From RZYP01 sp050256135 (GTDB taxonomy: Bacteria > Bacillota > Negativicutes > Acidaminococcales > Acidaminococcaceae), in assembly GCA_050256135.1 (NCBI GenBank), contig JBFWIF010000020.1:1-29573 (forward strand): DNA of 29,573 nucleotides, read 5' to 3'. A program made the translations under genes and the position numbers. This document shows, one piece after another, positions 8,577 through 16,046 of the stretch (position 1 is its first letter; every line of letters starts with the position of its first letter). The notes beneath the pieces were generated by a model. That model did no database searches, had not been told where the DNA came from, and saw only the letters and a list, made by a program, of their open reading frames with translations.

Positions 8577-9968
8577 TTATGGATTTTGTCTTTTTGCCAT
8601 AGATGCCGAAAATAAACCCGGCAAGAGAAACAAAAGATTGAAAACCAGACTAGGAAACAAGGTATCTTTTGCGTCTGGTACAAATAATTTCCATGTTAGT
8701 GCGACAAAAATTCCAGCAAGCATCGACAGTAATCCCGCTTTTGCCGGCACTTTATTTTTAAAAAGTATAGCAAAAGTAAGCGGCAAGAATATACCTGCAC
8801 CTCTAAGTGCCATTGATAAATAGGTCCAATCCAGAACATAAGAGTCAGCATTATAAAAAACAACAATTTCAGCAGCCAACGTTATTAAAAATACAAAACT
8901 ACGATTAATCCAAAGCAAAGCACGATGATTATTCAAGCAAAAAACTGCCTTAAATATATCACGTGAAATCATAGTGCCACAACCAAGAACAAGTCCTGAT
9001 ATCGACCATAATGCTGATAATATTAAAGCCGCTATTGCAGCGCCGCCAAGCCAATCTGGCATGTACTTCAATAAGTATAATGGCAAGGCATCAATACTAT
9101 TAATTCCTGGATTACTCATTTGAACTGACATCCCTATTATTGCAGATGGAAGTCCTATAGGAATTACAATAATAGCAGCAATAATACAACCAATTGCAGC
9201 CGTTTTGCTATCACTTGATGAAAATAAAGCCTGTATATAACTTTGAGTTGAAATTATACCTATAATTAAGGAAAGCAAATTATATATAACTTTTTCTGAT
9301 CCTCCAGCAAACATACTCAACCATGGAGTAGCTGGAAATGTCATTTTAATGCCAGCAAAACCACCTAAATCAGTATATGCTGAAAATCCGGCAATGAAAA
9401 TTGTTCCAAAAATCAACCCTACTTTTACAAGGCCGGCCATACCGGAGCCACTTATACCACCTAAAAATACAGACAACAAAACAACTATCATAATTATTGC
9501 TGACGCCGCTATCAAATTAACATGAAAGACTCCAGCAATTAAATGAATTGCTGTCAGCATACTGGCCACAATACTGAGAAAAATACCAGCAGTAGCCGCA
9601 ATGCTGCTAATAGGACCTGCATGTTTTCCATAGTTTATAACCAAAAATTCAGAAATCGTTGTCAACCCACTATTGCGCAAAGGCTTAGCATAAAAAAGTG
9701 CCATCACCATTAAGGCAATCCCCGAACCAAGAGTAAACCACCAGGCACTTATACCAATTTTAAAACCAAGCTGTGCTGTCCCGATAGTTGCTGCGGCACC
9801 AATAATAGTACCTATAATTGTTCCCGCAACCAGTACGCTTCCTGCCTTGCGTCCACCGACACTGTAATCAGCTTCTGATTTAACTTTTTTTGCTGCGAGA
9901 AGTCCAGGTATTGATGCTAAAATCAAAACAATAATCATACTAGTAAACTGTATCGAAGAAAGCTGCAT
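8577..9968 (-). CDS. Sodium:solute symporter family transporter
   Basis: This 463-residue integral membrane protein has about 12-13 hydrophobic helices and belongs to the sodium:solute symporter (SSS) family. After the first helix comes the hallmark ADYSVGGRKAGSV (about residues 32-44), equivalent to the DFFVAGR motif, followed by GTIIGTIIGAAATIGTAQLGF, the region that shapes the sodium and substrate sites. Substrate cannot be assigned. I chose the ATG at 9968 because GAGAGGGA lies at proper spacing before it; an in-frame ATG at 9983 overlaps that binding site and has none of its own. A promoter with extended -10 lies immediately upstream. It is not in the nitroreductase transcript, because a terminator separates them. 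It is the second SSS protein in the window. Confidence 0.88.
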   Translation of the reverse strand: MQLSSIQFTSMIIVLILASIPGLLAAKKVKSEADYSVGGRKAGSVLVAGTIIGTIIGAAATIGTAQLGFKIGISAWWFTLGSGIALMVMALFYAKPLRNSGLTTISEFLVINYGKHAGPISSIAATAGIFLSIVASMLTAIHLIAGVFHVNLIAASAIIMIVVLLSVFLGGISGSGMAGLVKVGLIFGTIFIAGFSAYTDLGGFAGIKMTFPATPWLSMFAGGSEKVIYNLLSLIIGIISTQSYIQALFSSSDSKTAAIGCIIAAIIVIPIGLPSAIIGMSVQMSNPGINSIDALPLYLLKYMPDWLGGAAIAALILSALWSISGLVLGCGTMISRDIFKAVFCLNNHRALLWINRSFVFLITLAAEIVVFYNADSYVLDWTYLSMALRGAGIFLPLTFAILFKNKVPAKAGLLSMLAGIFVALTWKLFVPDAKDTLFPSLVFNLLFLLPGLFSASMAKRQNP

Positions 9969-10004
9969 ATAAATCCCTCTCATTTTTGGACTAATATACT
10001 CACT

Positions 10005-10033
10005 ATTATAACAGAGTGTAATTCATTGTTAAA
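10005..10033 (-). promoter_or_regulatory. Promoter of the sodium:solute symporter gene (extended -10)
   Basis: On the minus strand an extended -10 TGTTATAAT (10013-10005) is preceded at 17 bp by TTTAAC (10033-10028) as a weak -35. It sits directly downstream of the nitroreductase terminator and about 36 nt before the chosen start codon, as expected for the first gene of a new unit. Confidence 0.65.
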
Positions 10034-10034
10034 C

Positions 10035-10064
10035 AAAAAAGCCGACCTAATGTCGGCTTTTTTT
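10035..10064 (-). terminator. Intrinsic terminator after the nitroreductase gene
   Basis: GCCGAC / GTCGGC stem with 5-nt loop, extended by flanking A and T runs, giving T tracts on both strands. It can act in both directions. The nitroreductase TAA stop (10065-10063) lies within the flank of the hairpin. Confidence 0.88.
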
Positions 10065-10872
10065 AGCGAAATTCGACTTTCAAATGTTGTCTTTCTACTA
10101 GTCTGTGATATTTATATTTTGGATAACCAACCATTAACGTACCAACTATTTGCTGCTTTTTCGGAATATCAAGCAGTTCTAACAATGGTGCGTAGCCAGC
10201 AATACCACAAGTTTGTATAAAACCAGCAATTGTAGTACCCAAACCCAAGGTAGGTGCATACAAACCTGCATAAGACCAAGCCTGTTCACAGTTGCTTACA
10301 CCTGTTAAATTCAATTTACGAGCACAAGCGAATATAAGCTGTGGAGCATTTCTAGCAATAATATCAATCTTACGGTCACGATAAGTTTTAAGAATGTTAG
10401 AAAAATATCTACTATGCGGACTATTCACTTCGATTTCTTTTTGCATCCATTCGGCTGTTAAATCCGCAACTTTTCTTATAGTTTCCGCATCAGAAATAAC
10501 TATGTAGTACAAACCTTGAGAATTACCGGCAGTTGGAGCATATCTTGCTACATCAAGTAATTTTGTGATTTTTTCTTCTTCTACAGGCTGCGCTTTGAAA
10601 TTTCTGATTGACCTGCGCATTCTTAAAAAATTATAAGCTGTATCTGAATCAAGAACAGACATGGGAACCGGCATTTGTTTTGCCAGTTGACAACGCGAAT
10701 TATCCATTGCAGCCGTCGGACAAATTGCCACACAATGCCCACAAGCCATACAACCTCGATCCCATTTGCATTCAGGCCCTTTTTCACCCATCTCCAAAAT
10801 ACAGCTAGGGCAAATATCAACACAAATCCCGCACTTAATACACTTATCGTAATCCACTTTAATTAATTCCAT
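10063..10872 (-). CDS. Nitroreductase family protein with N-terminal 2x[4Fe-4S] ferredoxin domain
   Basis: This 269-residue protein fuses a ferredoxin domain with two C-x2-C-x2-C-x3-CP motifs (CIKCGICVDICP, about residues 11-22, and CMACGHCVAICP, about 41-52) to an FMN-binding nitroreductase domain. The latter starts with the RRSIRNFKAQPV motif and continues with APTAGNSQG and GLGTTIAGF, which line the flavin site in this family. Such ferredoxin-nitroreductase proteins are common in anaerobes and presumably pass electrons from ferredoxin to the flavin; the natural acceptor is unknown. I chose the ATG at 10872, preceded by AGGTGA. A longer in-frame reading from 10977 starts inside the tRNA terminator hairpin and is rejected. 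It is a single-gene unit with terminators on both sides, so its position next to the cobalamin operon does not show a functional link. Confidence 0.9.
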   Translation of the reverse strand: MELIKVDYDKCIKCGICVDICPSCILEMGEKGPECKWDRGCMACGHCVAICPTAAMDNSRCQLAKQMPVPMSVLDSDTAYNFLRMRRSIRNFKAQPVEEEKITKLLDVARYAPTAGNSQGLYYIVISDAETIRKVADLTAEWMQKEIEVNSPHSRYFSNILKTYRDRKIDIIARNAPQLIFACARKLNLTGVSNCEQAWSYAGLYAPTLGLGTTIAGFIQTCGIAGYAPLLELLDIPKKQQIVGTLMVGYPKYKYHRLVERQHLKVEFR

Positions 10873-10963
10873 TTTATCACCTCGATGTTTTATCGTAATA
10901 AATTCCTTTCCAAATGCATCTATATGCCTATTGTAACTTTTAAAAAAACATTTAACAACAAAC

Positions 10964-10988
10964 AAAAAACCGGACATTTTGTCCGGTT
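10964..10988 (-). terminator. Intrinsic terminator of tRNA-Asn (and probably of the cob operon)
   Basis: On the minus strand AACCGGACA-AAA-TGTCCGGTT is a perfect 9-bp stem with 3-nt loop followed by TTTT. It starts 7 nt beyond the tRNA CCA end. As no terminator is visible after cbiC, it may also end the cobalamin operon transcript. Confidence 0.9.
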
Positions 10989-10995
10989 AGACTTT

Positions 10996-11071
10996 TGGCT
11001 CCCCGAGTAGGACTCGAACCTACAACAACTCGGTTAACAGCCGAGTGCTCTACCGATTGAGCTATCGAGGA
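10996..11071 (-). tRNA. tRNA-Asn (anticodon GTT)
   Basis: A complete 76-nt cloverleaf on the minus strand. The acceptor stem TCCTCGA pairs with TCGGGGA (one G-T wobble), G is the discriminator base, and CCA is encoded. The anticodon loop is CTGTTAA, with the 5-bp stem CTCGG/CCGAG. The T arm holds GTTCGAGTC, and the D arm AGCTCAATCGGTAGAGC. Anticodon GTT reads AAC/AAU, asparagine. It has its own consensus promoter and terminator. Confidence 0.97.
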
Positions 11072-11092
11072 ATTATTATATCAACAAAAGCT

Positions 11093-11121
11093 ATTGTACA
11101 ACACCTTAACAATGGTGTCAA
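11093..11121 (-). promoter_or_regulatory. Consensus sigma-A-type promoter of tRNA-Asn
   Basis: On the minus strand a perfect -35 TTGACA (11121-11116), a 17-bp spacer and a -10 TACAAT (11098-11093) lie about 22 nt before the tRNA. The spacer region contains an inverted repeat (ACACC ... GGTGT). Confidence 0.85.
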
Positions 11122-11152
11122 TATCCTTTTACATGATGATCCTATAAAACCA

Positions 11153-11779
11153 CTATCTTGTAAGTTTATAAATCAACGCATTGCAGATTGCTGCAGCAAC
11201 ATTACTACCACCCTTACGGCCACGCGCGACAATATAAGGAGCACCTGACTGCATAATTATCTCTTTGGCTTCAACTACGTTGACAAAACCAACCGGCACA
11301 CCAATAATCAATTCTGGTTTTATCTTACCTTCCCTGATCAGCTCATCCAAGCGAACCAAAGCAGTTGGTGCATTACCAATAGCGAATATTACCGGTCCTT
11401 CCAAACTGCATGCTTTCTCCATACAAGCCGCAGCTCGTGTCGAGCCAGCACTTTTGGCCATATCTGCTATGTCTTGATCTGCCATGTAGCAAACAGCCTT
11501 ACAACCCATTTTTTCCATGCCAGCTTTATTAATACCTGCCTTGGCCATATTAGTATCGGTAACAATTGTCGCGCCATTCTTTAATGCCGTCAGAGCTTTT
11601 TCAACCGCCCTTTCAGAAAAATGAAGCGTTCTGACATAATCAAAATCAGCTGATGTATGAATAACACGTTTAATAATGCTGAGTTTTTCTTCATCAAGTT
11701 TTACTTCACCCAGTTCTTCACCGATTATTTCCATGCTGCGTTTTTCAATATCTACCGGCAATACATTTTGCAATTTCAT
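11153..11779 (-). CDS. cbiC: Cobalt-precorrin-8 methylmutase CbiC
   Basis: CbiC moves the methyl group from C-11 to C-12 of cobalt-precorrin-8, giving cobyrinic acid, the last corrin-ring step of the anaerobic cobalamin route. The 208-residue length is the family norm. The catalytic histidine is in VIHTSADFDYV (about residues 41-51). Other conserved blocks are VTDTNMAKAGI (about 73-83), FAIGNAPTALVRL and the C-terminal GVPVGFVNVVEAKE followed by RGRKGGSNVAAAICNAL. It is the last gene of the operon. The start has an AAAGGTAG binding site that contains the cobO stop codon, 10 nt before the ATG. The 81 nt after its stop contain the tRNA-Asn promoter and no terminator. Confidence 0.96.
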   Translation of the reverse strand: MKLQNVLPVDIEKRSMEIIGEELGEVKLDEEKLSIIKRVIHTSADFDYVRTLHFSERAVEKALTALKNGATIVTDTNMAKAGINKAGMEKMGCKAVCYMADQDIADMAKSAGSTRAAACMEKACSLEGPVIFAIGNAPTALVRLDELIREGKIKPELIIGVPVGFVNVVEAKEIIMQSGAPYIVARGRKGGSNVAAAICNALIYKLTR

Positions 11780-11789
11780 ATTTCAACAG

Positions 11790-12317
11790 CTACCTTTCTA
11801 TACCAGTTCTGGCAGGTATTCCTTTATCATAAGGATGTTTTATTTTTTTTATCTCAGATACATAATCAGCTAGTTCTAATAACTCTGTTTGCGGCTCACG
11901 CCCAGAAAGAACAACCTCCATATAAGCAGGTTTATTTTTTAAAAACTCTAATAAAGTAGCTACATTAAATACACCTGTATTACAAGCACCTATAACCTCA
12001 TCAAGAATTAATAAGTCTATTTTTTCATTACTGCATTTTTTCATAACGTTTTTAAATAACTGCTCATGTTCCAGCAACACCTGTTTTTTTTCCTCTGCCG
12101 TCATTTGAAAGGTAAACTTCATAATCTCTTTCCCACGCATTACTTCAATATTGGGAACATAATGCAAGCTTGTTAATTCCCCTGTAGGACGACTTTTAAG
12201 GAACTGTACCAATAAAACCTTATTTCCCCTGCCTGCACAACGCATTGCTAAACCAATACAGGCCGTGGTTTTCCCTTTGCCATTACCGCAATAAATATGA
12301 ATAAGCCCTTGTTGCAT
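11790..12317 (-). CDS. cobO: Corrinoid (cob(I)alamin) adenosyltransferase, CobO/BtuR type
   Basis: This 175-residue enzyme transfers the 5'-deoxyadenosyl group of ATP to the cobalt of reduced corrinoids. It belongs to the CobO/BtuR/CobA family: the P-loop GNGKGKTTA is at about residues 11-19, preceded by LIHIYC, and the Walker B-like LLILDEV is at about 104-110. The C-terminal LSGREP...ELADYVSEI...HPYDKGIPARTGIE stretch is typical of the family. It supplies the adenosylated corrinoid needed by the amidation and later steps. Its ATG is one base after the cbiP stop, which implies translational coupling. It is unrelated to the PduO and EutT adenosyltransferase types. Confidence 0.96.
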   Translation of the reverse strand: MQQGLIHIYCGNGKGKTTACIGLAMRCAGRGNKVLLVQFLKSRPTGELTSLHYVPNIEVMRGKEIMKFTFQMTAEEKKQVLLEHEQLFKNVMKKCSNEKIDLLILDEVIGACNTGVFNVATLLEFLKNKPAYMEVVLSGREPQTELLELADYVSEIKKIKHPYDKGIPARTGIER

Positions 12318-12318
12318 A

Positions 12319-13839
12319 TCAGATACCAGCTTTCAAAATGTCGTAAATTTTCTGCATATCAAGATTTTTTCTGACTTGCTCAGCCAAGATATCATACTGT
12401 TGCTTTTTATATTCAGCAAAACTTATCGTTTGAATATCTTCCGACTTCAATCCTTTTTTTGCCAACAAGGCATCAATAATTTTCTTTGCTATGCCATCGC
12501 CATCAAAAATTCCATGCACATAGGTTCCGTAGATATTCATTGTGTCAGTAATAGTTTGCGACCCTTCTGGCACAATATCTCCTTCCTCATATATTGGCTT
12601 CATATTGGACAAAGCTGTATTAATTGGAAAATTAGTCACGCCTGAATGTATTTCATATCCATGAAAAGAACAGCCCGACAAATCTTTAAAAATACCTTGA
12701 ACCTCAACAAAATTCCCCTCAACCTGAATAGTTCTCTTCTTTTCAGCAAAAATAGTTTCCACATCTAACAGTCCTATTCCTGCTATATCGCCACCCTCTT
12801 CAACGCCAAACGGATCCGATAATTTTTTGCCTAACATTTGGTAGCCGCCACATACGCCGAATATAACAGTGCCTGCGTGAGCCTTCTTTTGTATTTCAGC
12901 CTCCAAACCAATTTGTCTTAACCACAGCAGATCTGCTATGGTATTTTTAGTGCCAGGAATTATTATCATGTCCGGCGATTGCAACTCATTTACAGATTTT
13001 ACATAACGCACTGATACACCTGGAATCAATTCAAAAACATTGAAATCGGTATAGTTTGACATTCTTGGTATTTTAATGACAGCTATATCAATTGCCTGAA
13101 TTTCGCTTCTTGCATCTAGCCTTTCAGACAAACTATCTTCATCTTCTATATCAACTTTGAGCATCGGTAAAACACCAACTACCGGTATACCTGTCTTTTC
13201 CTCAATCATTTCAAGCCCTGGTTTTAAGATATTAATATCTCCGCGAAACTTATTAATAACTAAGCCTTTAACCATAGCCCTTTCGTCTTCTTCAAGCAAC
13301 ATTAAGGTACCGTAAATAGAAGCAAACACCCCACCTCTGTCTATATCTGCGACAAGTAATACAGGCGATTTTGCCATTTTTGCCATACCCATATTTACAA
13401 TATCCTGTCCGCGCAAATTGATTTCCGCCGGACTTCCTGCTCCCTCTATTACGATAACATCATTTTCTGCATCAAGTTGAGTATAAGACTTCATTATTTC
13501 AGGAATCAATTGTGTTTTAAACGCAAAATATTCGCTGGCAGTCATTGTACCAATGGCCTCACCATTGACTATAACCTGTGATCCTTTATCACTCGTTGGC
13601 TTTAATAAAATTGGGTTCATCAAAACACTAGGTTCAATATTAGCGGCTTCAGCCTGTACAACTTGTGCCCTCCCCATTTCAGCGCCATTGCGCGTAATGA
13701 ACGAATTTAAAGCCATATTCTGTGATTTAAACGGAGCTACTTTGTATCCATCTTGATTGAATACACGGCACAAACCTGCAGTAACAAGACTTTTGCCGGC
13801 ATTAGACATAGTACCTTGGACCATAATTGCTTTTGCCAT
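12319..13839 (-). CDS. cbiP: Cobyric acid synthase CbiP (CobQ)
   Basis: CbiP uses glutamine and ATP to amidate side chains b, d, e and g of adenosyl-cobyrinic acid a,c-diamide. The 506-residue protein has an N-terminal dethiobiotin-synthetase-like domain with a P-loop-related VQGTMSNAGKSLV (about residues 7-19) and FKSQNMALNSF. The C-terminal class I glutamine amidotransferase domain has its nucleophile Cys in FGVCGGYQMLG and a His in GTYVHGIFDG. Length is normal. A GGGGAG binding site ten bases upstream supports the ATG at 13839. It follows the phosphatase-like gene by 6 nt and is followed by cobO after 1 nt. The related CbiA lies further upstream in the same operon, so the two amidation steps are co-expressed. 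Confidence 0.96.
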   Translation of the reverse strand: MAKAIMVQGTMSNAGKSLVTAGLCRVFNQDGYKVAPFKSQNMALNSFITRNGAEMGRAQVVQAEAANIEPSVLMNPILLKPTSDKGSQVIVNGEAIGTMTASEYFAFKTQLIPEIMKSYTQLDAENDVIVIEGAGSPAEINLRGQDIVNMGMAKMAKSPVLLVADIDRGGVFASIYGTLMLLEEDERAMVKGLVINKFRGDINILKPGLEMIEEKTGIPVVGVLPMLKVDIEDEDSLSERLDARSEIQAIDIAVIKIPRMSNYTDFNVFELIPGVSVRYVKSVNELQSPDMIIIPGTKNTIADLLWLRQIGLEAEIQKKAHAGTVIFGVCGGYQMLGKKLSDPFGVEEGGDIAGIGLLDVETIFAEKKRTIQVEGNFVEVQGIFKDLSGCSFHGYEIHSGVTNFPINTALSNMKPIYEEGDIVPEGSQTITDTMNIYGTYVHGIFDGDGIAKKIIDALLAKKGLKSEDIQTISFAEYKKQQYDILAEQVRKNLDMQKIYDILKAGI

Positions 13840-13845
13840 TTATTA

Positions 13846-14979
13846 CTATCTCCCCTCAAATAAAAAATTCGTAATATCTTGATAACTGCTTATAGTTGGA
13901 ACCTTCACATCATTTTTATTAAGAAAACAAGCTATGACTGGTACTTTTCCATTATTATGCTTTCCTAAAACCGAACTTGTAACATGATCGCCGCATATCA
14001 GCACCTTAGTCGGCTCCGTAATTTTTGCGATAATTTCTTTGAAAAACTCTTTGTCGATACGCGAAATAAACTTCGCTTTGCCAAGATAGTCATAGCGATG
14101 GGCAGCTTCATCTGCGCCATTAAAATGCGTTACAACAAAATCTTTTTCCTTTAAAAGAGCAATAGTCCAGACCGCTTTCTCTGCTATATCAGTATCTATA
14201 TCAGCTGTACCACCAGCGATATAAGGCTGAGCCATATCCATTGCGCGGGCAATTCCTTTTACAATTTCAGTAGAACAAACAACAGCACTATTTTTATTAT
14301 GCAATTGTTTAAATGATTTCATCTCAGTTCTCTCAGACAGTCCCCATGGATAGAACATGTAATGAATTCCATCACGAGTAAATTTTTGCAAATATACTTT
14401 AGTTTTATCAATGAAGTTTCTTATCAGTAATGAATTGTTTTTTAAATCATCAAGCAAATTGTCTGTGTTCTCTCCAAGACTTTCATGAGGTGGGTTTATT
14501 ATGCACTTTTCCAAAAGATCTTGCTTCTTATCAAGGATTAAAAGATTACGGTATTGAGATAAATGCATAAACTCTATATTAGTATGAAAGGAATCAGCAA
14601 TTGCGGCAGCTTCTTCCATTTCAAGAGCTGTCAAGCCTTGCCCATTGAAAGAGAGTAATCTGCCATCCTTATTATCCACTGAAACTAAATTGCATCTTAA
14701 AACCATTTCATACTCAGAAATGTCACGATTATGCGCTAATAGCTCTAAATAAGCTCTGTTACGGGGAAAATCCTTTTGCGCCACTCCCAATAGTCTCAGA
14801 ATACAGCCAAGGCTGTCAGCAATAAAATCGTTTCCGCAAATACTTACGAACCCTAAAGTACCTCTTTTAATCAATTTGTCTATATTTTCATGTCTGGCAT
14901 AGTCAAATGGTGTTTTTCCGTTTAACTCTGTTATTGCATCATCGCCTAAGCCATCAATTATTACCAACAATGTTTTCAT
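13846..14979 (-). CDS. Alkaline-phosphatase-superfamily metalloenzyme (archaeal-type iPGM-like), cobalamin-operon member
   Basis: This 377-residue cytoplasmic protein resembles archaeal-type cofactor-independent phosphoglycerate mutases (ApgM/COG3635) of the alkaline phosphatase superfamily. The N-terminal LLVIIDGLGDD (about residues 4-14) gives the first metal-binding Asp, followed by the family-typical GKTPFDYA. ADSLGCILRLLGV aligns with the active-site SDTAHLSILGYDP of true mutases and keeps the nucleophilic Ser but not the surrounding residues. The C-terminal half has HFNGADEAAHRYDYLGK and ICGDHVTSSVLGKHNNGKVPV, which hold further metal ligands. It overlaps cobD by 26 nt and precedes cbiP by 6 nt, so it is certainly part of the cobalamin operon. 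I infer a phosphatase or phosphotransferase role in nucleotide-loop or aminopropanol-phosphate metabolism, for example the CobC-type alpha-ribazole-phosphate phosphatase step. A housekeeping mutase role is less likely. Family placement is firm; the reaction is unproven. Confidence 0.8.
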   Translation of the reverse strand: MKTLLVIIDGLGDDAITELNGKTPFDYARHENIDKLIKRGTLGFVSICGNDFIADSLGCILRLLGVAQKDFPRNRAYLELLAHNRDISEYEMVLRCNLVSVDNKDGRLLSFNGQGLTALEMEEAAAIADSFHTNIEFMHLSQYRNLLILDKKQDLLEKCIINPPHESLGENTDNLLDDLKNNSLLIRNFIDKTKVYLQKFTRDGIHYMFYPWGLSERTEMKSFKQLHNKNSAVVCSTEIVKGIARAMDMAQPYIAGGTADIDTDIAEKAVWTIALLKEKDFVVTHFNGADEAAHRYDYLGKAKFISRIDKEFFKEIIAKITEPTKVLICGDHVTSSVLGKHNNGKVPVIACFLNKNDVKVPTISSYQDITNFLFEGR

Positions 14980-16033
14980 TCTTCAGTATTTTCCTAACTG
15001 CTTTAATTAAAAACCTATTTTGTGTTGTTGTTCTTACCGCAATTCGATAATAATTTTCATTCAAATTATGATAATTAGCACATTTACGTATCAAACAGCC
15101 TTCATTCTGCAGCTTCTCAGCAAGTTTTGGTACACCTGCAGCCGCAAAAAAGATATAGTTTGCATTTGATCCGTATGTATTAAAGCCTAATTTTTGCAAA
15201 TTCTCCAGCAAATAACTGCGTTCTTTTTTTATATATTCTTTGGACTTTGCTAAATATTCTTCTTCATCCAATGCGCTTAAGCCAGCAGCCTGCGCCAACG
15301 TGGAAACACTCCAATCCTGGCCGTTTTCCCTGCATTTCTCAATGATACTTTCATTGCTCGTAAGACAATAACCAAGCCTTATTCCAGCCATCGCATATGT
15401 TTTAGTAAATGCTTTTAAAATTATCAAGTTATCATATTCTTTTAAATATTTTTTTAAAGAAAAGGCTTTTTCTTTATCTACAAAATCCATAAAACATTCA
15501 TCAACTAACAGATATGTTCCTGATAACCGACACTTATCTAATATTCTCAATAATAAATATTCATCAGTTATCTGTCCTGTTGGATTATTAGGATTACAAA
15601 TAACAACTAAATCCGTGTCGCTTTTAATGTCACTTAAAATACTCTCATCAACGCAAAATTCGTTATCTTGCAACAGATCAAAATAGCTTATACGACAATT
15701 AACGGTAGTCAATGCTTTCTCATAATCGGCAAATGTCGGAGCAAGAAGAAGGGCATTTTTAGGTTTAAGTGCCAAAGCGAGCTTAAATAAAACATCTGCA
15801 GCACCATTACTTAAAAAAATATATTCCTGTTCTAAATTATGATATTTTCCAAGTTTCTCTGTGAGCTTACGGCAAAATGGATCAGGATAGTCTGCGCAAT
15901 TTTTTACTGCTGATTTAAGCGCTTTTTTCACTCCCGCAGGGAGCCCCAGCGGATTTATATTTGCGGAGAAATCGAGCATTTTTTTACCTTCCGGCAAAGC
16001 GTAAATATCTCCGCCATGCACATAATTATACAT
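14954..16033 (-). CDS. cobD: L-threonine-O-3-phosphate decarboxylase CobD
   Basis: CobD is a PLP enzyme of the class I/II aminotransferase fold that decarboxylates L-threonine phosphate to (R)-1-amino-2-propanol phosphate, the linker joined to cobyric acid by CbiB. The 359-residue protein starts with the CobD-typical HGGDIY...LDFSANINPLG. It has NPNNPTGQ (about residues 150-157), DECFMDF and LKAFTKTYAMAGIRLGY, where the second Lys (in TKTYA) is the PLP Schiff-base residue. A histidinol-phosphate aminotransferase would look similar, but the N-terminal signature and the position between cbiB and cbiP favour CobD. AAAGGATG precedes the ATG. Its 3' end overlaps the next gene by 26 nt. Where the threonine phosphate comes from (a PduX-type kinase) is not visible in the window. 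Confidence 0.94.
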   Translation of the reverse strand: MYNYVHGGDIYALPEGKKMLDFSANINPLGLPAGVKKALKSAVKNCADYPDPFCRKLTEKLGKYHNLEQEYIFLSNGAADVLFKLALALKPKNALLLAPTFADYEKALTTVNCRISYFDLLQDNEFCVDESILSDIKSDTDLVVICNPNNPTGQITDEYLLLRILDKCRLSGTYLLVDECFMDFVDKEKAFSLKKYLKEYDNLIILKAFTKTYAMAGIRLGYCLTSNESIIEKCRENGQDWSVSTLAQAAGLSALDEEEYLAKSKEYIKKERSYLLENLQKLGFNTYGSNANYIFFAAAGVPKLAEKLQNEGCLIRKCANYHNLNENYYRIAVRTTTQNRFLIKAVRKILKNENIVGNN

Positions 16034-16046
16034 AAAGATCCATCCT

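Noticed and set aside
10873..10977. N-terminal extension of the nitroreductase from 10977
   Set aside because: It starts inside the tRNA-Asn terminator hairpin. The ATG at 10872 has an AGGTGA site and gives the standard ferredoxin N-terminus.
10063..11779. Nitroreductase as a BluB-like or cobalamin-related gene because it neighbours the cob operon
   Set aside because: It has two ferredoxin motifs that BluB lacks, is separated from the operon by a tRNA and a strong terminator, and has its own downstream terminator.
14954..16033. cobD as histidinol-phosphate aminotransferase (hisC)
   Set aside because: The fold is the same, but the HGGDIY/DFSANINPLG start and the location after cbiB favour CobD; no other his gene is nearby.
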